Positions 49,338 through 59,039 are shown, counted from the stretch's first letter. The stretch: 64,000 bases of DNA from Streptomyces sp. NBC_00457 (GCF_036014015.1 NZ_CP107905.1:6262001-6326000), one strand, 5' to 3'. Notes: generated by a model from the sequence alone, not told the origin. Numbers and translations: made by a program.

Positions 49338-49520
49338 ATGAGCACCGGCCCCGACCCCGAGCAGCCCGCCCCGAAGCCCGCGCTGATCTTCGACGACCCG
49401 CTGGACCAGCAGTCCGCGGACGACACGGACCGCGGCTGGGGCGAGCGGCCCGGCGCCGACGGCAGCAGCGCGGCCGACCTCAAGCGCTTCCTGGACGAGA
49501 AGCCGCCGCACCACCTCTGA
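49338..49520 (+). CDS. Small hydrophilic conserved protein
   Basis: 60 residues from ATG 49338 (TGAAGG RBS). The sequence is acidic and proline-rich: 'PALIFDDPLDQQSADDTDRG' and 'SSAADLKRFLDEKPPHHL'. No domain is recognised. Codon bias fits a genuine gene, and short proteins with the 'LIFDDPLD...LKRFLDEKPPHH' ending are common in Streptomyces as I recall. Convergent with mscL. Confidence 0.65.
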   Translation: MSTGPDPEQPAPKPALIFDDPLDQQSADDTDRGWGERPGADGSSAADLKRFLDEKPPHHL

Positions 49521-49602
49521 GTCCGGAGGGTCCAGCAGGCCCTCGCCGGCCGGACCTCCCGGACCTCCGCGGCTACCGCCCGTCGCGCCCCGACCGCTGC
49601 CG

Positions 49603-50061
49603 CTACGGCTCGTTGTGACCCGAGCCGCGCTGGGCGACCAGGGCGTCGCGGATCTCCTTGAGCACCTCCAGCTCGGTCACCTCCATGACCTCGTGCGTGC
49701 CCTCCTTCGCCTTCCGGCGGGCCTCCAGGCGGGCCAGGTACTTCGCCATCGGCAGCACCATCAGGAAGTAGACGACCGCCGCGGTGATCACAAAGCTCAG
49801 CGTCGCGCCGAGGACCGAGCCCCACAGCAGCCGGATGCCCTGATCGCCCTCGCAGTTGTCGCTCAGACAAGAGCTGTAGTTGTCGAGGTTCTTCGTGCCG
49901 ATCGCTCCGACCAGCGGGTTGATGAGCCCCTTCACCACCGCGTTCACGATGTTGGTGAAGGCGGCACCGATGACCACCGCGACCGCCAGGTCGACCACGT
50001 TCCCGCGCATCAGGAAGGCCTTGAAGCCCTCCCAGATGCTCGGTTCCTTCTTCTCGCTCAC
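49603..50061 (-). CDS. mscL: Large-conductance mechanosensitive channel
   Basis: 152 residues from GTG ('VSEKKEPSIWEGFKAFLMRG'). TM1 'NVVDLAVAVVIGAAFTNIVN' carries the pore-lining glycine/alanine pattern; TM2 is 'FVITAAVVYFLMVLPM'. The cytoplasmic helix 'ELEVLKEIRDALVAQ' completes a normal MscL. The periplasmic loop is long and contains two Cys ('SSCLSDNCEGDQG'), suggesting a disulfide. It opens under extreme membrane tension to release solutes during osmotic downshock. Confidence 0.94.
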   Translation of the reverse strand: MSEKKEPSIWEGFKAFLMRGNVVDLAVAVVIGAAFTNIVNAVVKGLINPLVGAIGTKNLDNYSSCLSDNCEGDQGIRLLWGSVLGATLSFVITAAVVYFLMVLPMAKYLARLEARRKAKEGTHEVMEVTELEVLKEIRDALVAQRGSGHNEP

Positions 50062-50199
50062 CGCGGAGCCTCTCCTCGCGCACACAGGCTGTGGAATCAA
50101 ACGATCCGCAACCTACGTCAGCCCGAGGCCGCCATGTCCAGGTGGGTAGCTGGAACGAGCGACTTGACATCAGCGTGCGCAGAAGGCGAACCACCCGGC

Positions 50200-50754
50200 T
50201 CAGCACAGCGTCACCGCCAGCCGCGCCGTCGCACTGGCGCCGGCGAGACCCGCCGCCGTGGAGCGCGGTACCGACAGGACGACCAACGCCCCGCTCTCAC
50301 CGGCGGAGTCCACAGGCTCGGGCACCTTCGTGACCCGCGCCCCGCGCGCGACCACACGCGCGTCACCGCCCGTCGCGGTCTCCTCGGCGGCGATGACGTC
50401 GACCCGGTCGCCGGGCCGCAGCAGCCTGACCGTCTCTCCGTCGGCGATCCGCACCGGCGCGGACACCCGCTCGACTGTGCGGTGTTGGCGTACCGGTTCG
50501 GCCACCGGGTGCCCTCGCGCCCGGTCGGACTCCCGCGGGCCCGCGGCCACGAGCGCCGCCGCGGTGACGGCGAGCCCGGCTGCCACGGCCCGCCTCCGGT
50601 GCCGTAGAAGACGGCGCAGTTGACAGCGACCGCCGCGCACCCGGACGGGAGCGAAGTGCGGCACCTCGCAGGTGGCGGGAGCGTCGGTGCCGAGCGGACG
50701 AGGCGAAACTGGAGAAGGAGAGGACGAAGACAAGGACGAGGGCATGAAGGCCAT
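50200..50754 (-). CDS. SAF-domain (CpaB/RcpC-like) membrane-anchored protein
   Basis: 184 residues from ATG 50754 (AGGTGG RBS). One membrane segment 'AVAAGLAVTAAALVAAGP' follows an arginine-rich cytoplasmic stretch. The exported part has a SAF domain: 'SAPVRIADGETVRLLRPGDR', 'VDVIAAEE' and 'ALVVLSVPRSTAAGLAG'. In pilus systems CpaB/RcpC assists outer assembly; isolated actinobacterial homologues have no known role and no tad genes lie nearby. The last residue is Cys. Confidence 0.75.
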   Translation of the reverse strand: MAFMPSSLSSSSPSPVSPRPLGTDAPATCEVPHFAPVRVRGGRCQLRRLLRHRRRAVAAGLAVTAAALVAAGPRESDRARGHPVAEPVRQHRTVERVSAPVRIADGETVRLLRPGDRVDVIAAEETATGGDARVVARGARVTKVPEPVDSAGESGALVVLSVPRSTAAGLAGASATARLAVTLC

Positions 50755-50923
50755 GCGGACCACCACCTGTGCGTGACGAGGAATCGGCTTTCCACGCCAC
50801 GATGAGGCTTCGCGCCGCCGCTCGCTGAGGCCCGTGCGCTACTGGCCGGTTGTGGACAACTCCCTCACCCGAACGGGAAGTTCCGCCCTTCCGCCCGTCC
50901 CCTTGATCAGACTGCGCCCTCCG

Positions 50924-51757
50924 CTACGGCAGCTCGAACCCCGGATCCATCCCGCCCAGCGCCGTCGTGCACAGGCAGTCCCGCTCCTCGGTGGCGGGCA
51001 GCGCGGCGACGGCGTCGAACAGCACGCCCCGCAGCCGGTCCACATTCGCCGCGAACACCCGCAGAACCTCGTCGTGGGAGACGCCCTCGCCGGTCTCGGC
51101 GCCCGCGTCGAGGTCGGTGACCAGGGTCAACGACGAGTAGCAGAGCTCGAGTTCACGGGCCAGTGCCGCCTCGGGGTGCCCGGTCATGCCCACCACGGAC
51201 CAGCCCTGCGCCCGGTGCCACAACGATTCGGCACGGGTCGAGAAGCGTGGCCCCTCGATCACCACCAGCGTGCCGCCGTCCACCGCCTCCCAGTCGCGCC
51301 CTCGCGCCGCCTTCAGCGCCGCCGTCCGTCCGGTGGGGCAGTAGGGGTCGGCCAGGGACACATGCACCACGTTCGGCACGGTGCCGTCGGGCAGCGGAAA
51401 GCCGTCGAAGTACGACCCCGCCCGGGACTTCGTACGGTCGACCAGCTGATCCGGCACGAGCAGCGTGCCGGGTCCGTATTCGGGGCGCAGGCCGCCCACC
51501 GCGCACGGGCCGAGGACCTGACGTACGCCGACCGACCGCAGTGCCCACAGGTTGGCCCGGTAGTTGATGCGGTGCGGCGGCAGATGGTGGCCGCGTCCGT
51601 GACGGGGCAGGAAGGCGACCCGCCGCCCGGCGATCTCGCCGAGGAAGAGCGAGTCGCTGGGCGCACCGTAAGGGGTGTCCACCTGGATCTCGGTCACGTC
51701 GTCGAGGAACGAATAGAAGCCGGAGCCCCCGATTACACCGATCTCTGCGTTGGCCAT
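50924..51757 (-). CDS. mtnP: S-methyl-5'-thioadenosine phosphorylase
   Basis: 277 residues from the ATG (MANAEIGVIGGSGFYSFLDD). Phosphate-binding 'IGGSGFY' and 'LPRHGRGHHLPPHRINYRAN', base/ribose site 'VVIEGPRFSTRAES' and 'VVGMTGHPEAALARELELCY'. It splits methylthioadenosine (from polyamine or quorum-signal synthesis) into adenine and methylthioribose 1-phosphate, feeding methionine salvage. The position after GMTG is His rather than the more usual Tyr or Val, so purine specificity could differ (some actinobacterial members act on inosine). Confidence 0.9.
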   Translation of the reverse strand: MANAEIGVIGGSGFYSFLDDVTEIQVDTPYGAPSDSLFLGEIAGRRVAFLPRHGRGHHLPPHRINYRANLWALRSVGVRQVLGPCAVGGLRPEYGPGTLLVPDQLVDRTKSRAGSYFDGFPLPDGTVPNVVHVSLADPYCPTGRTAALKAARGRDWEAVDGGTLVVIEGPRFSTRAESLWHRAQGWSVVGMTGHPEAALARELELCYSSLTLVTDLDAGAETGEGVSHDEVLRVFAANVDRLRGVLFDAVAALPATEERDCLCTTALGGMDPGFELP

Positions 51758-51815
51758 GACCAGCACACTAGCTGGCCCCGGCCGGGCGCTGAGAGGGGCT
51801 CCGGAAATGCCGGAA

Positions 51816-51841
51816 ACCCTGTCGTCGTACGACGACAGGGT
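51816..51841. terminator. 26-bp perfect palindrome 3' of the FmdB-like gene
   Basis: ACCCTGTCGTCG / CGACGACAGGGT around TA. Downstream of the stop at 51864 and upstream of mtnP, so it separates the two minus-strand genes. Confidence 0.85.
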
Positions 51842-51863
51842 CCGGTGAGCGAGGCTTGCGCGC

Positions 51864-52190
51864 CTACGCGGCGGAGCTGCTGCTGGACGAGGTGCCGGAA
51901 CTCGACGAGGTGCCGGTGCTCGACGACTTCGTGTCCGAGGACGACGACGTGGTCGAGGAGTCCGAGGAGGACGTCGACGGCTTGGACGACGCCGGGGCAC
52001 TGCTCGACGAGGAGCCGCGGCTGTCGTTGCGGTAGAAGCCGGAGCCCTTGAAGACGATGCCGACCGCGGAGAACACCTTCTTGAGGCGGCCCTGGCAGCT
52101 GGGGCACTCGGTCAGGGCGTCGTCGGTGAACTTCTGCACCGCCTCGAGGCCCTCGCCGCACTCGGTGCACTGGTACTGGTAGGTGGGCAC
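51864..52190 (-). CDS. FmdB-family zinc-ribbon protein with serine-rich tail
   Basis: 108 residues from GTG. The zinc ribbon 'MPTYQYQCTECGEGLEAVQ' ... 'ECPSCQGRLKKVFSAVGIVF' (CxxC...CxxC) is the FmdB regulator-like fold, and 'FKGSGFYRND' is the conserved end. It is followed by ~50 residues almost entirely Ser, Thr, Ala and Asp, a low-complexity tail typical of Streptomyces members. The role is unclear; small zinc ribbons of this type have been linked to transcription control of amidase/formamidase genes. Confidence 0.88.
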   Translation of the reverse strand: MPTYQYQCTECGEGLEAVQKFTDDALTECPSCQGRLKKVFSAVGIVFKGSGFYRNDSRGSSSSSAPASSKPSTSSSDSSTTSSSSDTKSSSTGTSSSSGTSSSSSSAA

Positions 52191-52257
52191 TGTCTTCCTC
52201 CTGGCACTCTCACTCGATGAGTGCTAACGACGAACCATAGTGACGTATTCCGCGGGA

Positions 52258-53550
52258 TCAGTCCACTGCGACCGGTGTGCGGTGACCGACGCCACGTGCG
52301 ACGGTGCGGCTGCGGGGCCGCGTCGCCAGCCTCGAGCGCAGTGCGAGAAGCGTCGCCAGGGCGAGCACGGTGCCGCCCATCGGCACGAGGAATCCGGCAC
52401 CGTCCCAGAAGCGGTCCTCGAGTTGTCCGGCGACCGTGACGGCCGCCGCCTGTCCGAGGGCCACCGCGCCGGTGAGCCAGGTGAAGGCCTCGGTGCGGGC
52501 GCCGGCCGGGACCAGGCCCTCGACCAGTGTGTAGCCGGTGATCAGCGCGGGCGCGATGCACATGCCCACGAGAAGGCCGAGGCCCGCGAGGACGAGCACG
52601 GACTGCGCGGCCCACAGGCCGGAGGCCGTCAGGGCGAGCGCCCCGTACGCCACCAGGAGGCGGCGCTGCGGGGCGACCTTCCAGGCGATCGCGCCGCAGA
52701 CGAGGCCGGAGAGCATGTTGCCCGCGGCGAAGACGCCGTACAGGACGCCGTTCAGGCCGGGTTCGCCGATCGACTCGCTGAACGCGGCCAGCGAGACCTG
52801 CATCCCGCCGAAGACGGCGCCGATGCCGAGGAACGTCACGATCAGGACCCGCACTCCAGGGATGCGCAGCGCGGAAACGTGCTCCACGCGCGCGTGCCCG
52901 CTCACCGAGACGCGGGGCTGTGTGCTCTTCTGCGCCGCGAACAGCAGACCGCCGATGAGCGTCAGTGCCGCCTCGGTCACCAGGCCCGCGGCCGGGTCGA
53001 CGGCGGTGCACAGGGCGGTCGCCAGCAGCGGGCCCACGACGAAGGTCAGCTCGTCGGTGACGGACTCGAAGGCCGCCGCGGTCGTCATCAGGGGCGAGTC
53101 CTGGAGCTTCACGCCCCAGCGGGCCCGCACCATCGGCCCGATCTGCGGCACGGAGGCACCCGTGGGGACGGCCGCCGCGAACAGCGCCCACAGAGGGGCG
53201 TCCGTGAGCGCGAGGGCCGTCAGGGTCAGGCCCGACAGCGTGTGCACGAGCACGCCGGGGATCAGCACGGCGCGCTGTCCGTAGCGGTCCGCGAGGCGCC
53301 CGCTGTAGGGCGCGAACACGGCCATGGAGACGCCGGTGGCCGCCGCGACGGCGCCCGCGGCGGCGTACGAGCCGGTGGTGTGCTGCACGAGCAGCACGAT
53401 GGAGAGGGTGAGCATCGCGAACGGCTGGCGTGCCGCGAAGGCGGGGAGCAGGAACGTCCAGGCGCCGCGGGTGCGCAGCAGTTGCCCGTAGCCCGGGCGG
53501 GAGGAGGCCGGCGAGTTCTTCGACGGCTCGGTGGTGACCGTGGATGCCAC
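52258..53550 (-). CDS. MFS transporter
   Basis: 430 residues from GTG 53550 (AAAGG upstream); the open frame upstream of this is polar and arginine-rich. About 12 membrane helices; motif A-like 'APYSGRLADRYGQRAVLIPG'. 'FESVTDELTFVVGPLLATAL' resembles actinobacterial sugar- or drug-efflux MFS proteins. No regulator is adjacent; the substrate is unknown. It precedes the FmdB-like gene by ~68 bp on the same strand. Confidence 0.85.
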   Translation of the reverse strand: MASTVTTEPSKNSPASSRPGYGQLLRTRGAWTFLLPAFAARQPFAMLTLSIVLLVQHTTGSYAAAGAVAAATGVSMAVFAPYSGRLADRYGQRAVLIPGVLVHTLSGLTLTALALTDAPLWALFAAAVPTGASVPQIGPMVRARWGVKLQDSPLMTTAAAFESVTDELTFVVGPLLATALCTAVDPAAGLVTEAALTLIGGLLFAAQKSTQPRVSVSGHARVEHVSALRIPGVRVLIVTFLGIGAVFGGMQVSLAAFSESIGEPGLNGVLYGVFAAGNMLSGLVCGAIAWKVAPQRRLLVAYGALALTASGLWAAQSVLVLAGLGLLVGMCIAPALITGYTLVEGLVPAGARTEAFTWLTGAVALGQAAAVTVAGQLEDRFWDGAGFLVPMGGTVLALATLLALRSRLATRPRSRTVARGVGHRTPVAVD

Positions 53551-53781
53551 GGTCCGTGCCTTTCTGCCGCCTGGTAGCGCGCCCCGCGGGTGGGGGCGGC
53601 GCCGAGAGCTGTCCTCTTGCGCGGAACTGCGGTAGATACCGGCGCCCACTGCGGGGGCGTCACGGCCGCCATACGGTCGCGCCAGCTCTGCGTCAGACAG
53701 AGGTGGTTCGATCAAAGTGCGCCTTCATCGTACAGGGATCAGTGACTGGCGCACCTGTGAAAGTGAGCACCATGGTGGCGT

Positions 53782-55311
53782 TCACCTGTGATTGTTGTCG
53801 CCGTTGGTCCCCAGCCATCCGGCCAGCTTGCCGCCGTGCCCCACCGCACGCAGCCGCCGCTCCGCCGCGTCCCGGACGGGGTCGGTGGCGACCACGAGCA
53901 GTTCGTCCCCGCGTCGCAGCACGGTCGTCGGCAGCGGAACGAACGATTTCCCGTCGCGTACGACAAGCGTGACGGCGGCCCCCGCCGGCAGCCGTAGCTC
54001 GTTGATCTCCACGCCGTGCATCTTCGACCCCTCGGGGATCGACAGGGACAGCAGATGCCCGCGCAGCCGCTCCAGCGGCGCCGACTCGATGCCGAGGTCG
54101 GCGGCCTCGGCCTCCTTGCCCAGATGCAGCTTGCGGGCCAGCCACGGCAGCGTCGGCCCCTGGATCAAGGTGTAGACGACGACCAGGACGAAGACGATGT
54201 TGAAGATACGGCGGCTGGCCTCGACGCCCTCCACCATGGGGATCGTCGCCAGGATGATGGGCACGGCGCCGCGCAGCCCGGCCCAGGACATCAGCGCCTG
54301 CTCCGTCCACGGCACCCGGAACGGCACCAGGCACAGCACCACGCTCAGCGGACGCGCGACCACGGTCAGCACCAGCCCGATGACCAGCGCGGGCACGATG
54401 TCGTCGCCCAGCTCGTGCGGGGTGACCAGCAGGCCGAGCAGGACGAACATGCCGATCTGCGCGATCCAGCCGAGCCCGTCGGCGAACCCGCGGGTGGCGG
54501 GCCAGTGCGGCAGCTTCGCGTTGCCCATGACCATCGCGGCGAGGTAGACACCGAGGAACCCGCTGCCGTGGACCATGGCGCCCGCCGCGTACGCCGTGAC
54601 GGCGATGGCGATGACGGCGATCGGGTAGAGGCCGGAGGCGGGCAGCGCCACGTGCCTGAGCCCCCAGGCGCCCAGCCAGCCCACCGCGAGACCGATGGCG
54701 GCGCCGATGGCCAGCTCCAGGAGTATCTCGCCGACCAGCACGTACCAGTGCTCGATCGGTCCGGCCGTGGAGAAGGCCAGCACCAGGATGACCACGGGAG
54801 CGTCGTTGAAGCCGGACTCGGCCTCCAGCGTGCCCGTCACGCGCGCGGGGAGGGGGATTTTCCGCAGCACGGAGAAGACGGCCGCCGCGTCCGTGGACGA
54901 CACGATCGCGCCGATGATCAGTGCCTGACGCCACTCAAGACCGATGAGATGGTGCGCGGCCGTCGCCGTGATCCCGACGCTGACCGCGACCCCGACGAGC
55001 GCCAGCATGGTGGCGGCCGGCAGGGCGGGCTTGACCTCTTTCCACTTCGTGCCGAGGCCGCCCTCGGCGAGGATCACGACCAGCGCCGCATAGCCGATCA
55101 CCTGCGTCAGCTCGGCATCGTTGAAGTGGATGTCGCCGATGCCGTCCTGGCCCATGAGGACGCCGATGCCCAGGTAGACGAGCAGGCCGGGGAGCCCGCT
55201 GCGCGAGGAGATCCGGACCGCTGCGACGGCGACGAGCAGGACGAGCGAGCAGACGAGCAGAAGTTCGTTGAGATCGTGGACTGTCAGCGGCCGTTCCCTT
55301 TCCTGGCTCAC
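53782..55311 (-). CDS. K+/H+ (cation/proton) antiporter, CPA1 type with TrkA-C domain
   Basis: 509 residues from GTG 55311; GTG 55320 and a non-standard start at 55287 with a better RBS are possible. ~12 membrane helices with the CPA1 core 'GAIVSSTDAAAVFSVLRKIP' and 'GTLEAESGFNDAPVVILVLA', plus 'SWAGLRGAVPIILATIP'. C-terminal RCK-C/TrkA-C domain: 'LRLPAGAAVTLVVRDGKSFV' and 'VLRRGDELLVVATD'. This is the NhaP2/YcgO type, which expels K+ or Na+ in exchange for protons and is gated by a nucleotide via the C-domain. Confidence 0.9.
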   Translation of the reverse strand: MSQERERPLTVHDLNELLLVCSLVLLVAVAAVRISSRSGLPGLLVYLGIGVLMGQDGIGDIHFNDAELTQVIGYAALVVILAEGGLGTKWKEVKPALPAATMLALVGVAVSVGITATAAHHLIGLEWRQALIIGAIVSSTDAAAVFSVLRKIPLPARVTGTLEAESGFNDAPVVILVLAFSTAGPIEHWYVLVGEILLELAIGAAIGLAVGWLGAWGLRHVALPASGLYPIAVIAIAVTAYAAGAMVHGSGFLGVYLAAMVMGNAKLPHWPATRGFADGLGWIAQIGMFVLLGLLVTPHELGDDIVPALVIGLVLTVVARPLSVVLCLVPFRVPWTEQALMSWAGLRGAVPIILATIPMVEGVEASRRIFNIVFVLVVVYTLIQGPTLPWLARKLHLGKEAEAADLGIESAPLERLRGHLLSLSIPEGSKMHGVEINELRLPAGAAVTLVVRDGKSFVPLPTTVLRRGDELLVVATDPVRDAAERRLRAVGHGGKLAGWLGTNGDNNHR

Positions 55312-55564
55312 ACACGGCACGCGCGCGTGGGCGTGGGCTCATGTACATCTGACACGAAGGCACGGTGCTTCGCGTCCAGGTACTTCGTTACCTTACCTAA
55401 CTCTTGACGATTTCTTGACGTTCCGGGGGTGAGATCGAACGCCCGTCCGTCCCGGTTGCCCACTCCGCGTCAAGGGGCGCCGGGCCCTGCGCCTATGGTT
55501 GCTCCAGCGCTCATTCAAAAGGACAGCCGGCCCTGCCGCTCGCGTAAGGACAGCAAGGACAGCG

Positions 55565-58357
55565 ATGCCCCCCAATACCACCGCCTCATCGGGTCAGCAG
55601 CCCGGCAAGTCTCGGAGGAAGAAGGGGCGCAAAGCCCGTCTGATCGTCCTCGTCCTCGTGCTGGCCCTCGTCGGAGGCGTCGGCTACGGCGGGTACTGGT
55701 CCATCAGCACCGTCCGCGCCTCCTTCCCGCAGACCAAGGGTTCAATCTCGCTCGACGGCATCTCGGCACCGGTCGACGTCAAGCGTGACGGCAACGGCAT
55801 CCCGCAGATCTACGCCTCCTCCGACGAGGACCTGTTCATGGCGCAGGGCTACGTCCAGGCGCAGGACCGGTTCTACGAGATGGACGTACGCCGGCACATG
55901 ACCTCCGGGCGCCTCTCGGAGATGTTCGGCAAGGGCCAGGTCGACAACGACGAATTCCTGCGCACCCTCGGCTGGGACCGTGTGGCGAAAGAGGAGTACG
56001 ACACCAAGCTGTCGCCCGCCACGAAGAAGTACCTCCAGGCATACGCCAAGGGAGTCAACGCCTACCTGGAGGGCAAGGAAGGCGAGGAAATCTCCCTGGA
56101 GTACGCGGCGCTCGGGTTCAGCAACGACTACAAGCCCGAGAAGTGGACCCCGGTCGACTCGGTGGCCTGGCTGAAGGCGATGGCCTGGGACCTGCGCGGC
56201 AACATGCAGGACGAGATCGACCGCGCCCTGATGACCAGCCGCCTGGGCCCCAAGCAGATCGAGGACCTGTACCCGGACTACCCGTACGGCCGGAACAAGC
56301 CGATCGTCCAGGACGGCCAGTACGACGACCTCACGGAGACCTTCGAGCAGAGCGACAGCGCGAGCGGCACCTCAGGAACGTCCACGGGCGGCACGACGGG
56401 CCAGTCCTCCTCGGACACGGCCTCCTCGGCCCTCCAGACCCAGCTGACGGGCCTCTACGACGTCCTCGACGACCTCCCCACGGCCGTCGGCGTGAACGGC
56501 AACGGCATCGGCTCCAACGCCTGGGTCGTCGCCGGCAGGCACACCATCACCGGCAAGCCGCTGCTGGCCAACGACCCGCACCTGTCGGCCTCGCTGCCGT
56601 CCGTCTGGTACCAGATGGGCCTGCACTGCCGCTCCGTCTCCAGCAAGTGCCAGTACGACGTCAGCGGCTACACCTTCGCGGGCATGCCCGGCGTCGTCAT
56701 CGGCCACAACCAGAACATCTCCTGGGGCATGACCAACTCCGGCGTCGACGTCACCGACCTCTACCTGCAGAAACTCACCGGCAACGGCTACCTGTACAAC
56801 GGCAAGGTCAAGCCGTTCTCCTCGCGCGAGGAGACCATCAAGGTCGCCGGCGGCGCATCGAAGAAGATCATCGTCCGGGAGACCCAGGACGAGAAGACCG
56901 AGGGCGGAGAGACCCTGCAGGGGATGCCCCTGCTGTCCGACCGCGACGACGAGCTGGTGAAGGTCGGCAAGAAGGCCACCGTCGACGCCGCGGCCCCCGA
57001 CCGCGGGGACGGCTACGGCATCTCCCTGCGCTGGACCGCCCTGGACGCGGGCACCACCATGGACGCCGTCTTCGCCATGAACAAGGCCGCCGACTGGAAC
57101 GACTTCCGCGAGGCGGCCGCGCTGTTCGAGGTGCCCTCGCAGAACCTGGTCTACGCCGACACCCAGGGCAACATCGGCTACACGCTGCCCGGAAAGATCC
57201 CCGCGCGCGAGAAGGGCGACGACGGCAGGTTCCCGGCGCCGGGCTGGGACTCCACGTACCAGTGGACCGGCTACCTCGACCAGGACGAACTGCCCTTTGA
57301 GCTCAACCCGCAGCGCGGTTACATCGTCACCGCCAACCAGGCCGTCGTCGATCAGGAGTACCCCTACACGCTGACCACGGACTGGGGTTACGGCGCCCGC
57401 AGCCAGCGGATCACCGATCTGATCCAGTCGAAGATCGACGACGGCGGCAAGATCTCCACCGACGACATGCGCCAGATGCAGCTCGACAACAGCAGCGAGA
57501 TCGCCAAGCTGCTCGTGCCCCAGCTGCTGAAGCTCAACCTCGCCGACAAGGACGTCCGCGAGGCCCAGAAGCTCCTCGAGGGCTGGGACTACACCCAGGA
57601 CGCCGACTCGGCGGCGGCCGCCTACTTCAACTCGGTCTGGCGCAACATCCTCAAGCTCGCCTTCGGCAACAAACTGCCCAAGGAACTGCGCGTCGAGGGC
57701 CAGTGCCTGTGGGTCGACCCGGTCAACACCACCGGGCCCGCGGACGAGACCGAGAAGGTGCGCGAGTGCGGCCAGCGCGAAGCCGACCAGGCACAGCCGG
57801 ACGGCGGTGACCGCTGGTTCGAGGTCGTGCGCAATCTCATGGACGACCCGGACAGCGACTGGTGGAAGACACCCCGCTCAGGCACCCGCCCGGCCGCCGA
57901 CAACCGCGACAAGCTGTTCGAGCGCGCCATGATCGACGCCCGCTGGGAGCTGACCGCCAAGCTCGGCAAGGACATCGACACCTGGAACTGGGGCCGGCTG
58001 CACCGCCTGTTCCTGAAGAACCAGACCCTGGGCACCGAAGGCCCCGGCTTCCTCCAATACGCCCTCAACCGCGGCCCCTGGAGGCTCAGCGGCGGCGAGG
58101 CGACGGTCAACGCGACCGGCTGGAACGCCGCCGGCGGCTACGGCGTCATCTGGGTGCCGTCGATGCGCATGGTGGTCAACCTCGGCGACCTCGACAAGTC
58201 GAAGTGGATCAACCTCACCGGCGCGTCAGGGCATGCCTACAGCTCCCACTACACCGACCAGACGAACAAATGGGCCAAGGGCGAACTGCTGGACTGGTCG
58301 TTCTCGGACAAGGCGGTCGAGGAGAACACCAGTGACACGCTGGTGCTGAAGCCCTGA
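55565..58357 (+). CDS. Penicillin acylase-family N-terminal nucleophile hydrolase, membrane-anchored
   Basis: 930 residues from ATG 55565 (AAGGACA RBS). A basic cytoplasmic tip is followed by one membrane helix 'LIVLVLVLALVGGVGYGGYW'. The alpha part (~70-316) includes 'DEDLFMAQGYVQAQDRFYEM'; a low-complexity Ser/Thr/Gly insert sits at ~265-300. Autocleavage is expected before Ser317 in 'NGIGSNAWVVAGRHT', the usual G|SNAW site. The beta subunit contains 'GHNQNISWGMTNSGVDVTDL' and the terminal 'GHAYSSHYTDQTNKW'. Relatives cleave penicillins, acyl-homoserine lactones or lipopeptide acyl chains. The substrate is unknown. Confidence 0.9.
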   Translation: MPPNTTASSGQQPGKSRRKKGRKARLIVLVLVLALVGGVGYGGYWSISTVRASFPQTKGSISLDGISAPVDVKRDGNGIPQIYASSDEDLFMAQGYVQAQDRFYEMDVRRHMTSGRLSEMFGKGQVDNDEFLRTLGWDRVAKEEYDTKLSPATKKYLQAYAKGVNAYLEGKEGEEISLEYAALGFSNDYKPEKWTPVDSVAWLKAMAWDLRGNMQDEIDRALMTSRLGPKQIEDLYPDYPYGRNKPIVQDGQYDDLTETFEQSDSASGTSGTSTGGTTGQSSSDTASSALQTQLTGLYDVLDDLPTAVGVNGNGIGSNAWVVAGRHTITGKPLLANDPHLSASLPSVWYQMGLHCRSVSSKCQYDVSGYTFAGMPGVVIGHNQNISWGMTNSGVDVTDLYLQKLTGNGYLYNGKVKPFSSREETIKVAGGASKKIIVRETQDEKTEGGETLQGMPLLSDRDDELVKVGKKATVDAAAPDRGDGYGISLRWTALDAGTTMDAVFAMNKAADWNDFREAAALFEVPSQNLVYADTQGNIGYTLPGKIPAREKGDDGRFPAPGWDSTYQWTGYLDQDELPFELNPQRGYIVTANQAVVDQEYPYTLTTDWGYGARSQRITDLIQSKIDDGGKISTDDMRQMQLDNSSEIAKLLVPQLLKLNLADKDVREAQKLLEGWDYTQDADSAAAAYFNSVWRNILKLAFGNKLPKELRVEGQCLWVDPVNTTGPADETEKVRECGQREADQAQPDGGDRWFEVVRNLMDDPDSDWWKTPRSGTRPAADNRDKLFERAMIDARWELTAKLGKDIDTWNWGRLHRLFLKNQTLGTEGPGFLQYALNRGPWRLSGGEATVNATGWNAAGGYGVIWVPSMRMVVNLGDLDKSKWINLTGASGHAYSSHYTDQTNKWAKGELLDWSFSDKAVEENTSDTLVLKP

Positions 58358-58363
58358 GGCACT

Positions 58364-58399
58364 GAAATGCCCCTCCACGCGCGCGTGGAGGGGCATTTC
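58364..58399. terminator. 36-bp perfect palindrome, bidirectional terminator
   Basis: GAAATGCCCCTCCACGCG followed by its exact complement CGCGTGGAGGGGCATTTC. It lies between the acylase (+) and the cyclo-ligase (-) stops; A and T tracts at the ends suit termination in both directions. Confidence 0.92.
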
Positions 58400-58418
58400 G
58401 CGTTCATGGGCGATCCGT

Positions 58419-59039
58419 TCACGGCCGACCGAAGCGACGTACGCCCGACGGCGTCACCACCGCGTGCACCGGCCGGTCGTGAGCCTCCGCGGGAACCCGC
58501 TCGACGACCTCCGAGTCGTACAGGAGCACCACCAGCACCGGATGCGCGCCCGCGCGCTCCAGGCGGGCGAGGACCCGGTCGTACGATCCCCCGCCGCGCC
58601 CCAGCCGCATGCCGCGCGCGTCGACGGCCAGGCCGGGCAGCAGGACGACGTCGGCGCCGGTCACCGCGTCCGGGCCCAGGCGTTCCCCGGTGGGCTCGAA
58701 GAGGGCCATTCTGCCGCCGTGTTGGACGCGCGCGAGGGAGTCCGCTCCGCAATACGCGCCCCAGTCCAGGTCGTTGTCCGGCAGGAGCGCCGGGAGCAGC
58801 ACACGTACGCCCCGCGCGCGGAGCGCGTCCAGCAGCGCGAGCGTTCCGGGTTCGCTCCCGACGGAGACGTACGCCGCCACCGTGCCGGCCTGTGCCAGCT
58901 CGGGCAGCTCGAGCGCGCGCTCACTCTGAGCCTCAGCGGCTTCTCGCAGGTCATCCGCCGTCAACCTGCTTCTCACCGAGATGAACCCGCGCCGCAACAT
59001 TCGCTTGTCAGGCTCAGCCGGACGTCCGATGTGACTCAA
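58419..59039 (-). CDS. 5-formyltetrahydrofolate cyclo-ligase
   Basis: 206 residues from TTG 59039, chosen because the conserved N-terminal 'DKRMLRRGFISVRSRL' (ATP-site Lys) lies before the first ATG (59000). Other motifs: 'VAAYVSVGSEPGTLALLDAL', 'VLLPGLAVDARGMRLGRGGG' and 'SYDRVLARL'. It converts 5-formyl-THF to methenyl-THF using ATP. It is divergent from galU. Genes for this enzyme flank galU, moeA/glp and sepX/glpR in many actinobacteria. Confidence 0.9.
   Translation of the reverse strand: MSHIGRPAEPDKRMLRRGFISVRSRLTADDLREAAEAQSERALELPELAQAGTVAAYVSVGSEPGTLALLDALRARGVRVLLPALLPDNDLDWGAYCGADSLARVQHGGRMALFEPTGERLGPDAVTGADVVLLPGLAVDARGMRLGRGGGSYDRVLARLERAGAHPVLVVLLYDSEVVERVPAEAHDRPVHAVVTPSGVRRFGRP

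Noticed and set aside
55391..55410. Iron-box (DmdR/IdeR) near GTTACCTTACCTAAC
   Set aside because: Only one half resembles TTAGGTTAGG; the other half lacks symmetry, and neighbours are not iron genes.
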